A stretch of DNA of 64,000 bases, from NCBI GenBank assembly GCA_947259405.1, contig CAMYLY010000002.1, positions 1-64,000 on the forward strand. Direction: 5' to 3'. Positions 35,915 through 44,338 of the stretch are shown piece after piece. Source of the DNA: an uncultured Gemmatimonadales bacterium (GTDB lineage: Bacteria; Gemmatimonadota; Gemmatimonadetes; Gemmatimonadales; GWC2-71-9). The notes under the pieces are model-generated. The model saw only the letters and a program-made list of their open reading frames with translations, searched no databases and was not told the DNA's origin. Position 1 is the first letter of the stretch, and the number at the start of each line of letters is the position of its first letter. The translations under genes and the position numbers were made by a program.

Positions 35915-37996
35915 TTAGCGGACCACGGAGACGGTTCGATGAGCGACAACCGATTCTGCTAGCAGGATTGCCACCGCCGCTATCAAGAGATACCACCAAA
36001 GTGCTTGTCGGCGTTCCTTCTGGCCAGCGGTGAGCGACGCGGCGAGTGTTTCAGGTCGATCGCCGCCTGCCTCGTCAGGCTGCAGCGCCAAGAGGACTTC
36101 CTCCGCAGAAACCATGGCCAAATCGGCTTCCTGGGGGTCTGGATTGGAGGCCAACACCACGCCTTCGCTCGTTCCACTCTGCAAACGGCGGGCAATGAAG
36201 AATCCAGCCTGATCGAGCGGCACCGATACATCACCGTCGATCGCCATGGCGTCACGCTCACCCGACGGGGACTCGATCACGATCTCGTCGCCCGACGTTC
36301 CCGCAAGCCTCGATTCGGCCACGTGAGCCACCTGTCCCACAGTGTGCGCGGACGGTTCCGGCCGATACGATGACAGGTAGCGCGCAACCTGGTGCACGAA
36401 CGGAAGAAACACCGGCTTGAGTGGCAGATCGTTCCACTGATTGGCCAAACCTCCTGTCCACACCAGTACCTTCCCACGCCCCACGCGCTGCTCGAACAAC
36501 GCCGGGCCTCCGTCGTCGTACCGCACCAGCATTCGCTGGGAATCCCCTGTTGAATCGGGTGCAGGGGTGAACTTGCGGTAGCGAAGGAACCGAGCGACGG
36601 AGAAATCACCACTCCGCGGGACCGCAAACGGCTCAAACACCGGGTGCTCGTAGCTGAGGATGCTGAGCGTTGCACCGCGGTCGCCCAATCGGTCGGTGAT
36701 CCCGCCAGGATCGCCCCCAATCAGGGCGCGCGCTTCGGGCGGCCAAGCGCCTGGCCCGGTCCGAGCCCCCAACGCGACGAAAAGCCCGCCACCCGAGAGG
36801 ATCCACGTCTCCAACGCGTCCCGTGTCTCCCCCTGCGGGGGTGGGGCATCCATGAGCACCAATCCGTCCAACCCAACAAGGTCCGGCGCTCGCAGGTCCG
36901 AGACGCGCTTCGTCGTCACGGCATAGGGCGGATCGTCACCGACGGCGAGCGCTTGCTGCAGATACAGGAGGTCAGTGGACCGTGAGGCAGGACTCGTCGC
37001 AATGAGCAGTCTGACCGGCACGATCGGGGCAACAACGAAATGGAAGATGTTGTCCGCCAGCACGTCGTTCGTTCGTAAAGCAACACGGCCGCGCGCCGCC
37101 CGGTCTGGCACCATCTGGGTCGCAAACGTGACAACCGCAGCGCCGGCGGCTGGAACGGCCACTCGTTTGGTCTCCACGCCCACTCCATCCAGGTCAAGCG
37201 CAATCGGCAGTTCGGCGGACGCTTCATTCGGGTTCACCACCCTCGCCGTGATCCGAACCTGGTCGCGCCCCCCTGCTTGCGTGCGATCGACCACGACATC
37301 GGCAACGGCCAAGTTCGTCGCCGTCGAGTCGCCGAGATTCACTTCCCTAATCTGCGTTCCGGCGGGCATGCGCACCGCATCTGCCCCATCCCACGCGCTT
37401 CGCTGGAAGTCGGTGATCAACACCAGTTCTCGGGTCGCGAGTTCGGACACCTCGAGCACGTCACGGGCGGTTTGAATCGCTGGACCCAACTGCGTTCTGC
37501 CACCGCCGGGCTCGACCCGCTCAAGTGCCGCGCTCCACGTCACCGCGTCGGCGGTGGCCGTGCTCACAACCTCTGCCTTGTCGGCAAACGCAACGAGCGT
37601 GGCCCGGTCATTCGGTCCCAATTCCGCGATGATGTCCTCGGCAGCCCCCTTCGCGCGGTCCCACCGCTCCCCGTACGTCATGCTGTACGAGCGATCGAGA
37701 AGCACGACCACTTCGCGCGAATCACCAACGACCGCGAGGCCAAGACCCGAAGAATCCAGCAGTGGCCGGGCGAAGGCCGCGACCACCAACGCCAACGCCA
37801 TGACACGCAGCAGAAACAGCAGCCAGTTTCGGATCCGCTGCTTCTTTGACGTGCGAAACGGCACACGACGCAGGAACATGAGTGATGGGAACGGGACCGG
37901 CTCCTTCTTTTCCCTATGCGTGAGATGCACGATGATCGGAATCGCGATCGCCGCGGCGCCGGCGAGAAACAACGGAGCGAGGAACGCGAAATTCAT
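35915..37996 (-). CDS. BatA-like VWA membrane protein
   Basis: A 693-residue protein. The N-terminal BatA domain has two helices (FLAPLFLAGAAAIAIPIIVHL and NWLLFLLRVMALALVVAAFA) around the motif VPFPSLMFLRRVPF. A VWA domain follows with an intact MIDAS (DRSYS at 101-105), then a long periplasmic region resembling a glutamine-amidotransferase-like/CARDB region, and a final helix. BatA proteins work with MoxR ATPases in metal-dependent protein complexes. The ATG directly abuts the DUF58 stop. Confidence 0.9.
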   Translation of the reverse strand: MNFAFLAPLFLAGAAAIAIPIIVHLTHREKKEPVPFPSLMFLRRVPFRTSKKQRIRNWLLFLLRVMALALVVAAFARPLLDSSGLGLAVVGDSREVVVLLDRSYSMTYGERWDRAKGAAEDIIAELGPNDRATLVAFADKAEVVSTATADAVTWSAALERVEPGGGRTQLGPAIQTARDVLEVSELATRELVLITDFQRSAWDGADAVRMPAGTQIREVNLGDSTATNLAVADVVVDRTQAGGRDQVRITARVVNPNEASAELPIALDLDGVGVETKRVAVPAAGAAVVTFATQMVPDRAARGRVALRTNDVLADNIFHFVVAPIVPVRLLIATSPASRSTDLLYLQQALAVGDDPPYAVTTKRVSDLRAPDLVGLDGLVLMDAPPPQGETRDALETWILSGGGLFVALGARTGPGAWPPEARALIGGDPGGITDRLGDRGATLSILSYEHPVFEPFAVPRSGDFSVARFLRYRKFTPAPDSTGDSQRMLVRYDDGGPALFEQRVGRGKVLVWTGGLANQWNDLPLKPVFLPFVHQVARYLSSYRPEPSAHTVGQVAHVAESRLAGTSGDEIVIESPSGERDAMAIDGDVSVPLDQAGFFIARRLQSGTSEGVVLASNPDPQEADLAMVSAEEVLLALQPDEAGGDRPETLAASLTAGQKERRQALWWYLLIAAVAILLAESVVAHRTVSVVR

Positions 37997-38896
37997 CTAC
38001 CGGACCCGACTCAGCTCTTGACGACGCGACAGATAACTAAAGAGCGCGTGATCGAGTGGTTGCGAGGTCTGCACGAAGCAGTAGTCGATTTCACTCTTGC
38101 CCATTCGGCTCTCGAGTACGGCTACGTGTTCACGCACGTGGCCCTGATACTCCGTGCGCAATTTCTCCGGCACCACCGGCATTCGCTCACCCGTCTCGAT
38201 GTCGAGGAATTGCGCCGCTTCGTCGAATGGAAAGTCCACTTCAGCGGGGTCGAGCACATGAAACACGATCACGTCGTTGCCTTTGTACCGCAGGCGGGAT
38301 AGTGCTCGCATGATCGTGTCGGGATCTTCGTACAGGTCGGAGATCAGCACCAGGATACTGCGCCGGTTCACGCTCTCGGCCAATTTGTGCAACGGCTGCT
38401 CGAACCCACCCTTACGCTGACGGGGCTCGATGCGATCGATCGTATGCAGAACGACGTCGAGATGCTTCGCCGACGCTGGCACATACTCGATGATGTCATC
38501 GTCGAACGTGACGATACCGACGCGGTCGCGCTGTTGCCTGGAAAAGTAGGTGAGACAGGCCGCCAAGTACTTGCCGTATTCCACTTTCGTCACCGACCCG
38601 CTGCCGTAATGCATCGAGCCACTCACATCGAAGAGAATGCTGAAGTTGGCGTTCGTATCCGCTTCGAACTCCTTGACGTACAGCCGATCCGTCCGACCGA
38701 AGACGCGCCAATCGATACGACGAATATCGTCACCCGGCATATAAGCACGATGTTCGGCGAAATCGACCGAATACCCCAGGTACGGCGCATGGTGCAGTCC
38801 AGAGATGAACCCGTCCACCACGGTACGTGCCAGCAACTCCAGGTTGGAGATCCTGGCAAGCGTGGTTGGATCGAGGAAGCGGGCCGGGCTGCTCAC
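37997..38896 (-). CDS. DUF58 VWA-like protein
   Basis: A 299-residue cytoplasmic protein. It carries the DUF58 signature HRAYMPGDDIRRIDWRVFGRTDRLYVKEFEAD at about 49-80, split here as two parts of one motif, followed by VWA-like FDVSGSM (DxSxS intact). DUF58 proteins are the regular partners of MoxR ATPases. The GTG start at 38896 overlaps the MoxR stop (GTGA), and the stop abuts the BatA-like start, so all three are translationally linked. Confidence 0.92.
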   Translation of the reverse strand: MSSPARFLDPTTLARISNLELLARTVVDGFISGLHHAPYLGYSVDFAEHRAYMPGDDIRRIDWRVFGRTDRLYVKEFEADTNANFSILFDVSGSMHYGSGSVTKVEYGKYLAACLTYFSRQQRDRVGIVTFDDDIIEYVPASAKHLDVVLHTIDRIEPRQRKGGFEQPLHKLAESVNRRSILVLISDLYEDPDTIMRALSRLRYKGNDVIVFHVLDPAEVDFPFDEAAQFLDIETGERMPVVPEKLRTEYQGHVREHVAVLESRMGKSEIDYCFVQTSQPLDHALFSYLSRRQELSRVR

Positions 38897-39918
38897 ATGC
38901 CGGACGTCGGCTGCGGGACAGCTTCGAGCAGTCTGTCTACGATCTGATCCGTCGTGATGCGTTCGGATTCCGCATGGAAGTTCTTGAGGATGCGGTGCCG
39001 GAGCACCGGGTGCGTCAGCACTCGGATGTCCTCATACGTCACGTGATAACGGCCATGGACGAGCGCTCGCGCCTTCCCCCCGAGAATCAGGTACTGCGCC
39101 GCTCGCACGCTAGCACCGTACTGCACCCATTCCATCACAAAATCGGGCGCCCCTTCGCCTGGTCGCGTGGTGCGCACAAGGTTGAGCGCGTACCGCAGCA
39201 CGGGGTCGGAAACGGGAACGCGGCGTACGAGTTGTTGAAACGCGATGATGTCCGCGCCCGTGACAGCCGGAACCAGGTCTTCCTGTTGGAGCGCTGTGGT
39301 CCGACGGACGACGTCGAGTTCTTCTTCCTCTGGCGAATACCGGATCACAATGTTGAACATGAATCGGTCGAGCTGGGCCTCCGGTAACGGATAGGTGCCC
39401 TCGAGCTCAATGGGATTCTGTGTTGCAAAGACAAAGAAGGGTTCTCGCAGCTCGTACGTGCGCCCTTGCACCGTGACCCGGTGCTCCTGCATGGCCTCGA
39501 GGAGCGCCGCCTGGGTCTTGGGCGGAGTGCGGTTGATCTCGTCCGCTAGCACGATGTTGGAGAAGATGGGGCCGGGCATGAACACCATCTTCCGCTGGCC
39601 CGTCTCCACGTCTTCCTGCACGAGATCCGTTCCGGTAATGTCGGACGGCATGAGATCGGGTGTGAATTGGATCCGGGAGAACTTCAAGTCCAGCGCCTGG
39701 GCGATCGTGTGGATCAGGAGGGTCTTCGCCAACCCAGGCACGCCTATGATGAGGCTGTTTCCGCCCACGAAGAGCGACAGCAGCACCTCATCCACAACAT
39801 CCTCCTGCCCCACAATGATCTTGTGAAGCTCTTCGAGTATCTGCTCCCGGCCCGCCTTCAGCTTGTCGGCCAAGGCGATGTCATCTGCGGTCTCCAATGC
39901 CAGTGGTTGCGTTGTCAA
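38893..39918 (-). CDS. MoxR-family AAA+ ATPase
   Basis: A 341-residue AAA_3 ATPase. Walker A GVPGLAKT, Walker B VLADEINRTPPKTQAALLEAMQE, sensor 1 FATQNPIE and the C-terminal lid are intact. MoxR proteins act as chaperone-like remodelers that load metals or assemble complexes with VWA partners. The start is a TTG with GGGAG six bases upstream. It follows the second DUF4159 gene by 15 bases and overlaps the DUF58 gene by four bases. Confidence 0.95.
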   Translation of the reverse strand: MTTQPLALETADDIALADKLKAGREQILEELHKIIVGQEDVVDEVLLSLFVGGNSLIIGVPGLAKTLLIHTIAQALDLKFSRIQFTPDLMPSDITGTDLVQEDVETGQRKMVFMPGPIFSNIVLADEINRTPPKTQAALLEAMQEHRVTVQGRTYELREPFFVFATQNPIELEGTYPLPEAQLDRFMFNIVIRYSPEEEELDVVRRTTALQQEDLVPAVTGADIIAFQQLVRRVPVSDPVLRYALNLVRTTRPGEGAPDFVMEWVQYGASVRAAQYLILGGKARALVHGRYHVTYEDIRVLTHPVLRHRILKNFHAESERITTDQIVDRLLEAVPQPTSGM

Positions 39919-39933
39919 TGTGTCTCCCAGCGT

Positions 39934-40716
39934 TTAGTGCGTCATCGCATAGACGATGTAGTTGATACCGAGTTTGTAGGCTTCGTTGGTGAGGTCAACG
40001 GGAATCCACCCTTGATCCGACCACTCCCACGCCTCGCCGATATCGTTGTTGTAATTCACGATCCCATACATATATCCGTCAGGATCGTTGTTCTCGAACA
40101 GCCCATAGAACTCCGAGGGAATCCATTGTAAGGGATGCACAAATTCATCGAGCGTTTCAGCATCGATATCGTAGAACGCGTGGAAGATCGGGTGCGTGGC
40201 ATCCAACCGCAGCGGATACACCTCCGGCAACAGCGTGGTGATCTTCTCTTCGAAATTGTACCAATGGGACCCGGCGAAGTCGTCGAAGATGAGGAACCCA
40301 CCCTTCAAGACGTACTCGCGCAGCGTGCGTTCTTCGTCGTCATCCATGGACCAGAATCCCGGCTCCGAGATGTAGGCAACCGGGAATTTGAAGATCTCCG
40401 GATCGTCGGCGTCGAAAATCGTTGATCCATCGGCGTTCGGCTCGATCGTCGTGAGCTCTTCGATCATCACCGCCAAATGTTGCTCGGCGCGCGGCCAGTC
40501 GTGCGCCCATTCTGCCTCGCGGCTGCGCCGTCCACCCCACGCCGAGAGCGGTGCGTAGCGCAAGCGCAAGAAGGTGAACGATCCGTTGTACTCCGCGTTG
40601 TAATCCTGCACGTTCCGGCTGAACCCAGCGCCACGCCGCTGGGCCTGTGCCGGCAGGGCGACGGCTGCAAGCGCGACAAGCACGAGCATGCTGGTGACCG
40701 CCAACGCCTTCATCAT
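39934..40716 (-). CDS. DUF4159 secreted protein (copy 2)
   Basis: A 260-residue protein with a cleavable signal peptide (LAAVALPAQAQRR). The DUF4159 core includes FTFLRLRYAP, the acidic helix region, LREYVLKGGFLIFDDFAG (a Rossmann/glutamine-amidotransferase-like segment) and the C-terminal GINYIVYAMTH. DUF4159 has no established activity; the fold suggests a ligand-binding or degenerate hydrolase domain. It is paralogous to the first gene of the same operon and shares its YAMTH C-terminus. The start overlaps the stop of the gluzincin gene as ATGA. Confidence 0.88.
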   Translation of the reverse strand: MMKALAVTSMLVLVALAAVALPAQAQRRGAGFSRNVQDYNAEYNGSFTFLRLRYAPLSAWGGRRSREAEWAHDWPRAEQHLAVMIEELTTIEPNADGSTIFDADDPEIFKFPVAYISEPGFWSMDDDEERTLREYVLKGGFLIFDDFAGSHWYNFEEKITTLLPEVYPLRLDATHPIFHAFYDIDAETLDEFVHPLQWIPSEFYGLFENNDPDGYMYGIVNYNNDIGEAWEWSDQGWIPVDLTNEAYKLGINYIVYAMTH

Positions 40717-43358
40717 CGGTCAGGCCGGGATTCGTGAATCTCGAGCAACAGCTCCTGCGCGTCCGCAAAGCCCGGGGCAATCTCGAGTGCCGTGAGCACC
40801 ACGCGTCGCGCGTCGCTCAGGTGTCCCCCCTCAAAATATGCGCGTGCTAGTTCATAGAGCGCGGTCGCGCGATCGACGGGATCGAGCGCTAGAACCGCGC
40901 GTCGGGCCCGGATGGCCACCTCCCACGCCTCGAGCTGGGTGGCGACGTTCGCCGCACGCCTGTGGAGGTCAGCCTCATAGGGGAAGACATACACGGCGCG
41001 ATCGAGGGCTCGCAACACACCCTCGCGATTCCCCAGAGACTCCCGTAGGTCTGCGAGCTTCACAGCCGCGGCGTAGTGCCCAGCATTCCGTTCGAGCAGT
41101 GCTTCGAGATCTCGCGCTGCTCCCTCCACATCGCCCTCGCCCTCACGGGCCCTCGCTAGGAAGAGATACGGACTCCCCGAGCCGGCGTAGTCGGGAAAGA
41201 GAGTCACGGCGCGCTCCAGATAGGGGATGGCGTCACTCCCCCGATCCTCCTCGAGCAGCTGTTTGCCACGTAGGAGCTGCGCAAAGAAGTCGCCGGGCTC
41301 ATCCTCCGCTCGAGCTGCAATATGCTCTTCCGCGGGGCGTTCGTCCGGCGTCAGCGAGTAACCTCGCAACGCCTCCAGTTCCCCAACGAACTTCGCATCC
41401 ACAAAATCGTTGAATTGTTCGTCGAACTGCTTGATCGACACCCCCAGCGCTCGACGGAACGCTTCGTCGTTCGTGGCGCCTGAACGAAACGCCGAGAGAA
41501 GCCGTCGGAACGCCGCCTCGCCGTGATCCCGGGCAATCAACTCACAGACTAACGAGGATTGGTAGTACGAGAAGAGCAGCTGTTGTGGATACCGCGGTCG
41601 GACAAAGCCGTTCTCGAGCGCACTCACTGGCCAGAGGTGGCCTTCGCGATAGGCGATGAGAAACTCGGGCACGGGGCCGTCCCCCCATCCCTGGCGCGCC
41701 TGTCGCTCCTCGTACACCGCCAGGCCCTCCGTAAACCATCGTGGCACGCGATGCGCGCTCATGCCCAGGTGGAAGCTGTGCGCGATCTCGTGCCACAACG
41801 TCGATCCCCAATTGAAGTACGCAACCTCCGCTGGCTCTCCCGATCGGAGGCGAGCCGCGGGAGCATCCATCGCCACCACCGGCCCGAAGCTGACCCCCAA
41901 CGCACCCATTCCAACTAGTCCCACGGTTCGAACGGAGAAATCGGCGTGGGTCGGAAACATCTCGATGCGAATCCGATCGGAGGGCGTGTATCCGTATTTG
42001 GCCACGAATCGTTCAAAGGCCTGTTCGGCGACGTCGGCCGCGAAGGTGGTGAGCAGCTCAGCTTCCGGGCGATCGATCACGAACGAGAAATGGTCAGTTT
42101 CAACAACCGAATACGTGTCGACATCGTCCAGTAGATCGAGCGTGTTCTTGGTCCAGACATCGAATGGATCTCCAGCGAACGCCACTTCGAGGTTGCCCCG
42201 TCCCGAGTCCATCAGGCCAATTCGGAGCTGGTTGATCCCCAGCAGTCCGAACGCACGCCACGACTTGGGATCCAACTGGATCGCTTCGCGCGCCAGAGCC
42301 GTGGCACGCTCGTACAACCGTCCGCGCACCGCCGCATCTGCAACTGTGTTGTAGAAGGCCGCGTAGCGCGGATTCAAGGCCAGCACGCGCTCCCGCATTT
42401 GCTCGAACCCGCCGTCATCGCCTTCGACAAAACGAATCGCCGCCAGCACGGACATCGCCTCGAGCGAGCGAGGGTCCACCGCCATTGCCTTCTCGACCAT
42501 GGCTTCTGCTTCGTCGCGATCCTGAACCTCCAAATGGTGCATGGCAAGGAACACCATCGCTTCGACCAACGACTCGTTGACATCCAAGGCACGTTCAGCA
42601 AGCTCGACGAACCCTGGTTCCCCGGCAAACCGAAGCGCTTTAGCCTTGCCGATCAATCCGCGGGGGTCGTTGGGGTTCTTTGCCAAGACGGCTTCGAAGC
42701 TCGTGCGCGCTTCCGAGCCGTTGTACTTCTCCAGGAACAGCTCGCCGAGGAGAAGTTCAGCGCGCAGGTAGGCGGGGTCCCGCGCGAGCGACTCTTGATA
42801 GGCGCGCGTGGCGTCGTGGTACAGCGACGAGTTGTCACGTCCAAGCCGCTTTACCGCAGTCGCCACCGCGGCAAGTTCCGCCGCGGAGAGCCGGCTGCGT
42901 CGAGCGTTGTAGACATCAATGAAACGATCGAAGCCGCGTGCAGCGGCGTCGAGGTTGCCACGCCGCTCTTCGAGCAGCGCGAGGTTGAGTTCCGCGATGA
43001 GGCTGTCGGCCGCGCCGGCCCGTGCGGCACTGAAGGCCTGTTCAGCCTCGTCCCACCGCCCGCGATACAATAGGGCCTCGCCGAGCAGATTGTCTGCGGC
43101 GGCACCAAGGTCGGCTCGAACGCGCATCCCCACCTCGAGCGCGTCGTCATACTGCCCGATGGCGATGAGGCTGCGCATGAGCCCGCGCACCGCGGCCGTA
43201 TCATCCGGATGGCTGCGCCACACTCCCCGATAGAGATCGACAGCCTCGTCGTACGCACCCTGACGGAAGGCCGCCAGCGCTCCAGCCGTGCGTTCTTGCG
43301 CCACCCCTGGAGCCACCACAAGACCCAGCAGGGCTACCGCGACCGCCGGGTATCTCAT
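40713..43358 (-). CDS. TPR-repeat gluzincin peptidase (peptidase MA-like)
   Basis: An 881-residue secreted protein. A signal peptide (VALLGLVVAPGVAQ) is followed by TPR units over about 25-400, a peptidase MA-like domain about 415-660 with HEIAH at 523-527 and third ligand E544 in WFTEGLAVYE, and more TPR units to the end. The zinc site is intact, so it is probably an active periplasmic metallopeptidase or a tightly controlled processing enzyme. It overlaps both operon neighbours by four bases (ATGA). Its placement with MoxR/VWA proteins suggests it is a client or effector of that system. Confidence 0.9.
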   Translation of the reverse strand: MRYPAVAVALLGLVVAPGVAQERTAGALAAFRQGAYDEAVDLYRGVWRSHPDDTAAVRGLMRSLIAIGQYDDALEVGMRVRADLGAAADNLLGEALLYRGRWDEAEQAFSAARAGAADSLIAELNLALLEERRGNLDAAARGFDRFIDVYNARRSRLSAAELAAVATAVKRLGRDNSSLYHDATRAYQESLARDPAYLRAELLLGELFLEKYNGSEARTSFEAVLAKNPNDPRGLIGKAKALRFAGEPGFVELAERALDVNESLVEAMVFLAMHHLEVQDRDEAEAMVEKAMAVDPRSLEAMSVLAAIRFVEGDDGGFEQMRERVLALNPRYAAFYNTVADAAVRGRLYERATALAREAIQLDPKSWRAFGLLGINQLRIGLMDSGRGNLEVAFAGDPFDVWTKNTLDLLDDVDTYSVVETDHFSFVIDRPEAELLTTFAADVAEQAFERFVAKYGYTPSDRIRIEMFPTHADFSVRTVGLVGMGALGVSFGPVVAMDAPAARLRSGEPAEVAYFNWGSTLWHEIAHSFHLGMSAHRVPRWFTEGLAVYEERQARQGWGDGPVPEFLIAYREGHLWPVSALENGFVRPRYPQQLLFSYYQSSLVCELIARDHGEAAFRRLLSAFRSGATNDEAFRRALGVSIKQFDEQFNDFVDAKFVGELEALRGYSLTPDERPAEEHIAARAEDEPGDFFAQLLRGKQLLEEDRGSDAIPYLERAVTLFPDYAGSGSPYLFLARAREGEGDVEGAARDLEALLERNAGHYAAAVKLADLRESLGNREGVLRALDRAVYVFPYEADLHRRAANVATQLEAWEVAIRARRAVLALDPVDRATALYELARAYFEGGHLSDARRVVLTALEIAPGFADAQELLLEIHESRPDR

Positions 43359-44338
43359 AGGTCGGTGCCCTGGCGTTCGCGAATAGCGCGCCCAACCCGT
43401 GCGATCTCGAGGAGCAGACCTTCCAGCTCTCGTTGGTAGGCGTCCGCATCCATGGCGGCCTTGCGTGCGCGCAACTGCGCGAGTTGGCTCTCCAAGCGCC
43501 GTTGTTCTTGGAGCAGCCGGGCCAGCTCAGGATCGTTGACCGAAGCGATGACGGCCGTCTGGTCAGTCAAGAACATCGTACGCGCCCGATGTCCGTCGAG
43601 CGCGGCTTCACCAAGGTCTCCCGTACCCTCCCCGTCGCCGTTGTCATCGATGAGCGCGTGCTCTGTCTGCAACCGGTTGTCCTGGGCGTACACCCGTTCG
43701 ACTTCCCGACGGGCGTACGCGAACGCTTCCAGCACGGACACGCGATCGTCCTTGTCGACGTCGGCCCCGTCCCCAGTCAACGCCTCGACGAAGTGGATCG
43801 GGAACACGGTTTCGTTGCGCTCGAAATCGGACTTCGTGGCCGTGATGACGGTCCGCCTCGGCCCAGAGAGCACGGGAATAAACCCGCCGCTCGCGCTGGA
43901 CAGCGCCACGAATACGATCTCCTGTGTCGGAAAACGCCCGAACAACGTCGCAAAGTCTGAGGCGGCGATATCGGGTCCCGGAATCTGGAACGTCGGGGAA
44001 CCCCCCAGGGCACTCCCATGACCGATCACGATCACGAAGATCCGAGCGTCTGCCGGTGCCACGTCCGCCAAGCCCGCGAACACCTCCTCGATACTGGCTT
44101 TGGTCGAGCGAGCATGGGCTCCCGGCGTGTCTTCGCGCTCCGCCAGGTACAGCACGCGCTCAGGAGCGATTTGATAGCGCATCGCCGCCGCGTCGACCAA
44201 CGTCGACGACAAAGCGCCAAACCGATCCCTGAACTTGGCCTCCCCACCAATTCCTTGGATGACGACGAGGTACGTCTGTGCCGCGGCGCTCGAAGCCGTG
44301 ACGAGGGCAACCACCGTCATCAATACAACCTTCCTCAC
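43355..44338 (-). CDS. Secreted caspase-fold (C13-like) protein, catalytic Cys apparently replaced
   Basis: A 327-residue protein. I place the start at the GTG at 44338, which gives a four-base GTGA overlap with the upstream stop and a clean signal peptide (RKVVLMTVVALVTASSAAAQ); the ATG at 44368 would overlap by 34 bases. The caspase/legumain-like fold shows IVIGHGS with catalytic-type H107, and VALSSASGGF at 144-153 where active C13/C14 enzymes have ACYSGG: the Cys position is S148. Two Asp-rich loops (DVDKDDRVS, DDNGDGEG) look calcium-binding, and a C-terminal coiled coil follows. It is probably a pseudo-protease, or a Ser variant. The caspase assignment is by motif only. Confidence 0.75.
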   Translation of the reverse strand: MRKVVLMTVVALVTASSAAAQTYLVVIQGIGGEAKFRDRFGALSSTLVDAAAMRYQIAPERVLYLAEREDTPGAHARSTKASIEEVFAGLADVAPADARIFVIVIGHGSALGGSPTFQIPGPDIAASDFATLFGRFPTQEIVFVALSSASGGFIPVLSGPRRTVITATKSDFERNETVFPIHFVEALTGDGADVDKDDRVSVLEAFAYARREVERVYAQDNRLQTEHALIDDNGDGEGTGDLGEAALDGHRARTMFLTDQTAVIASVNDPELARLLQEQRRLESQLAQLRARKAAMDADAYQRELEGLLLEIARVGRAIRERQGTDL

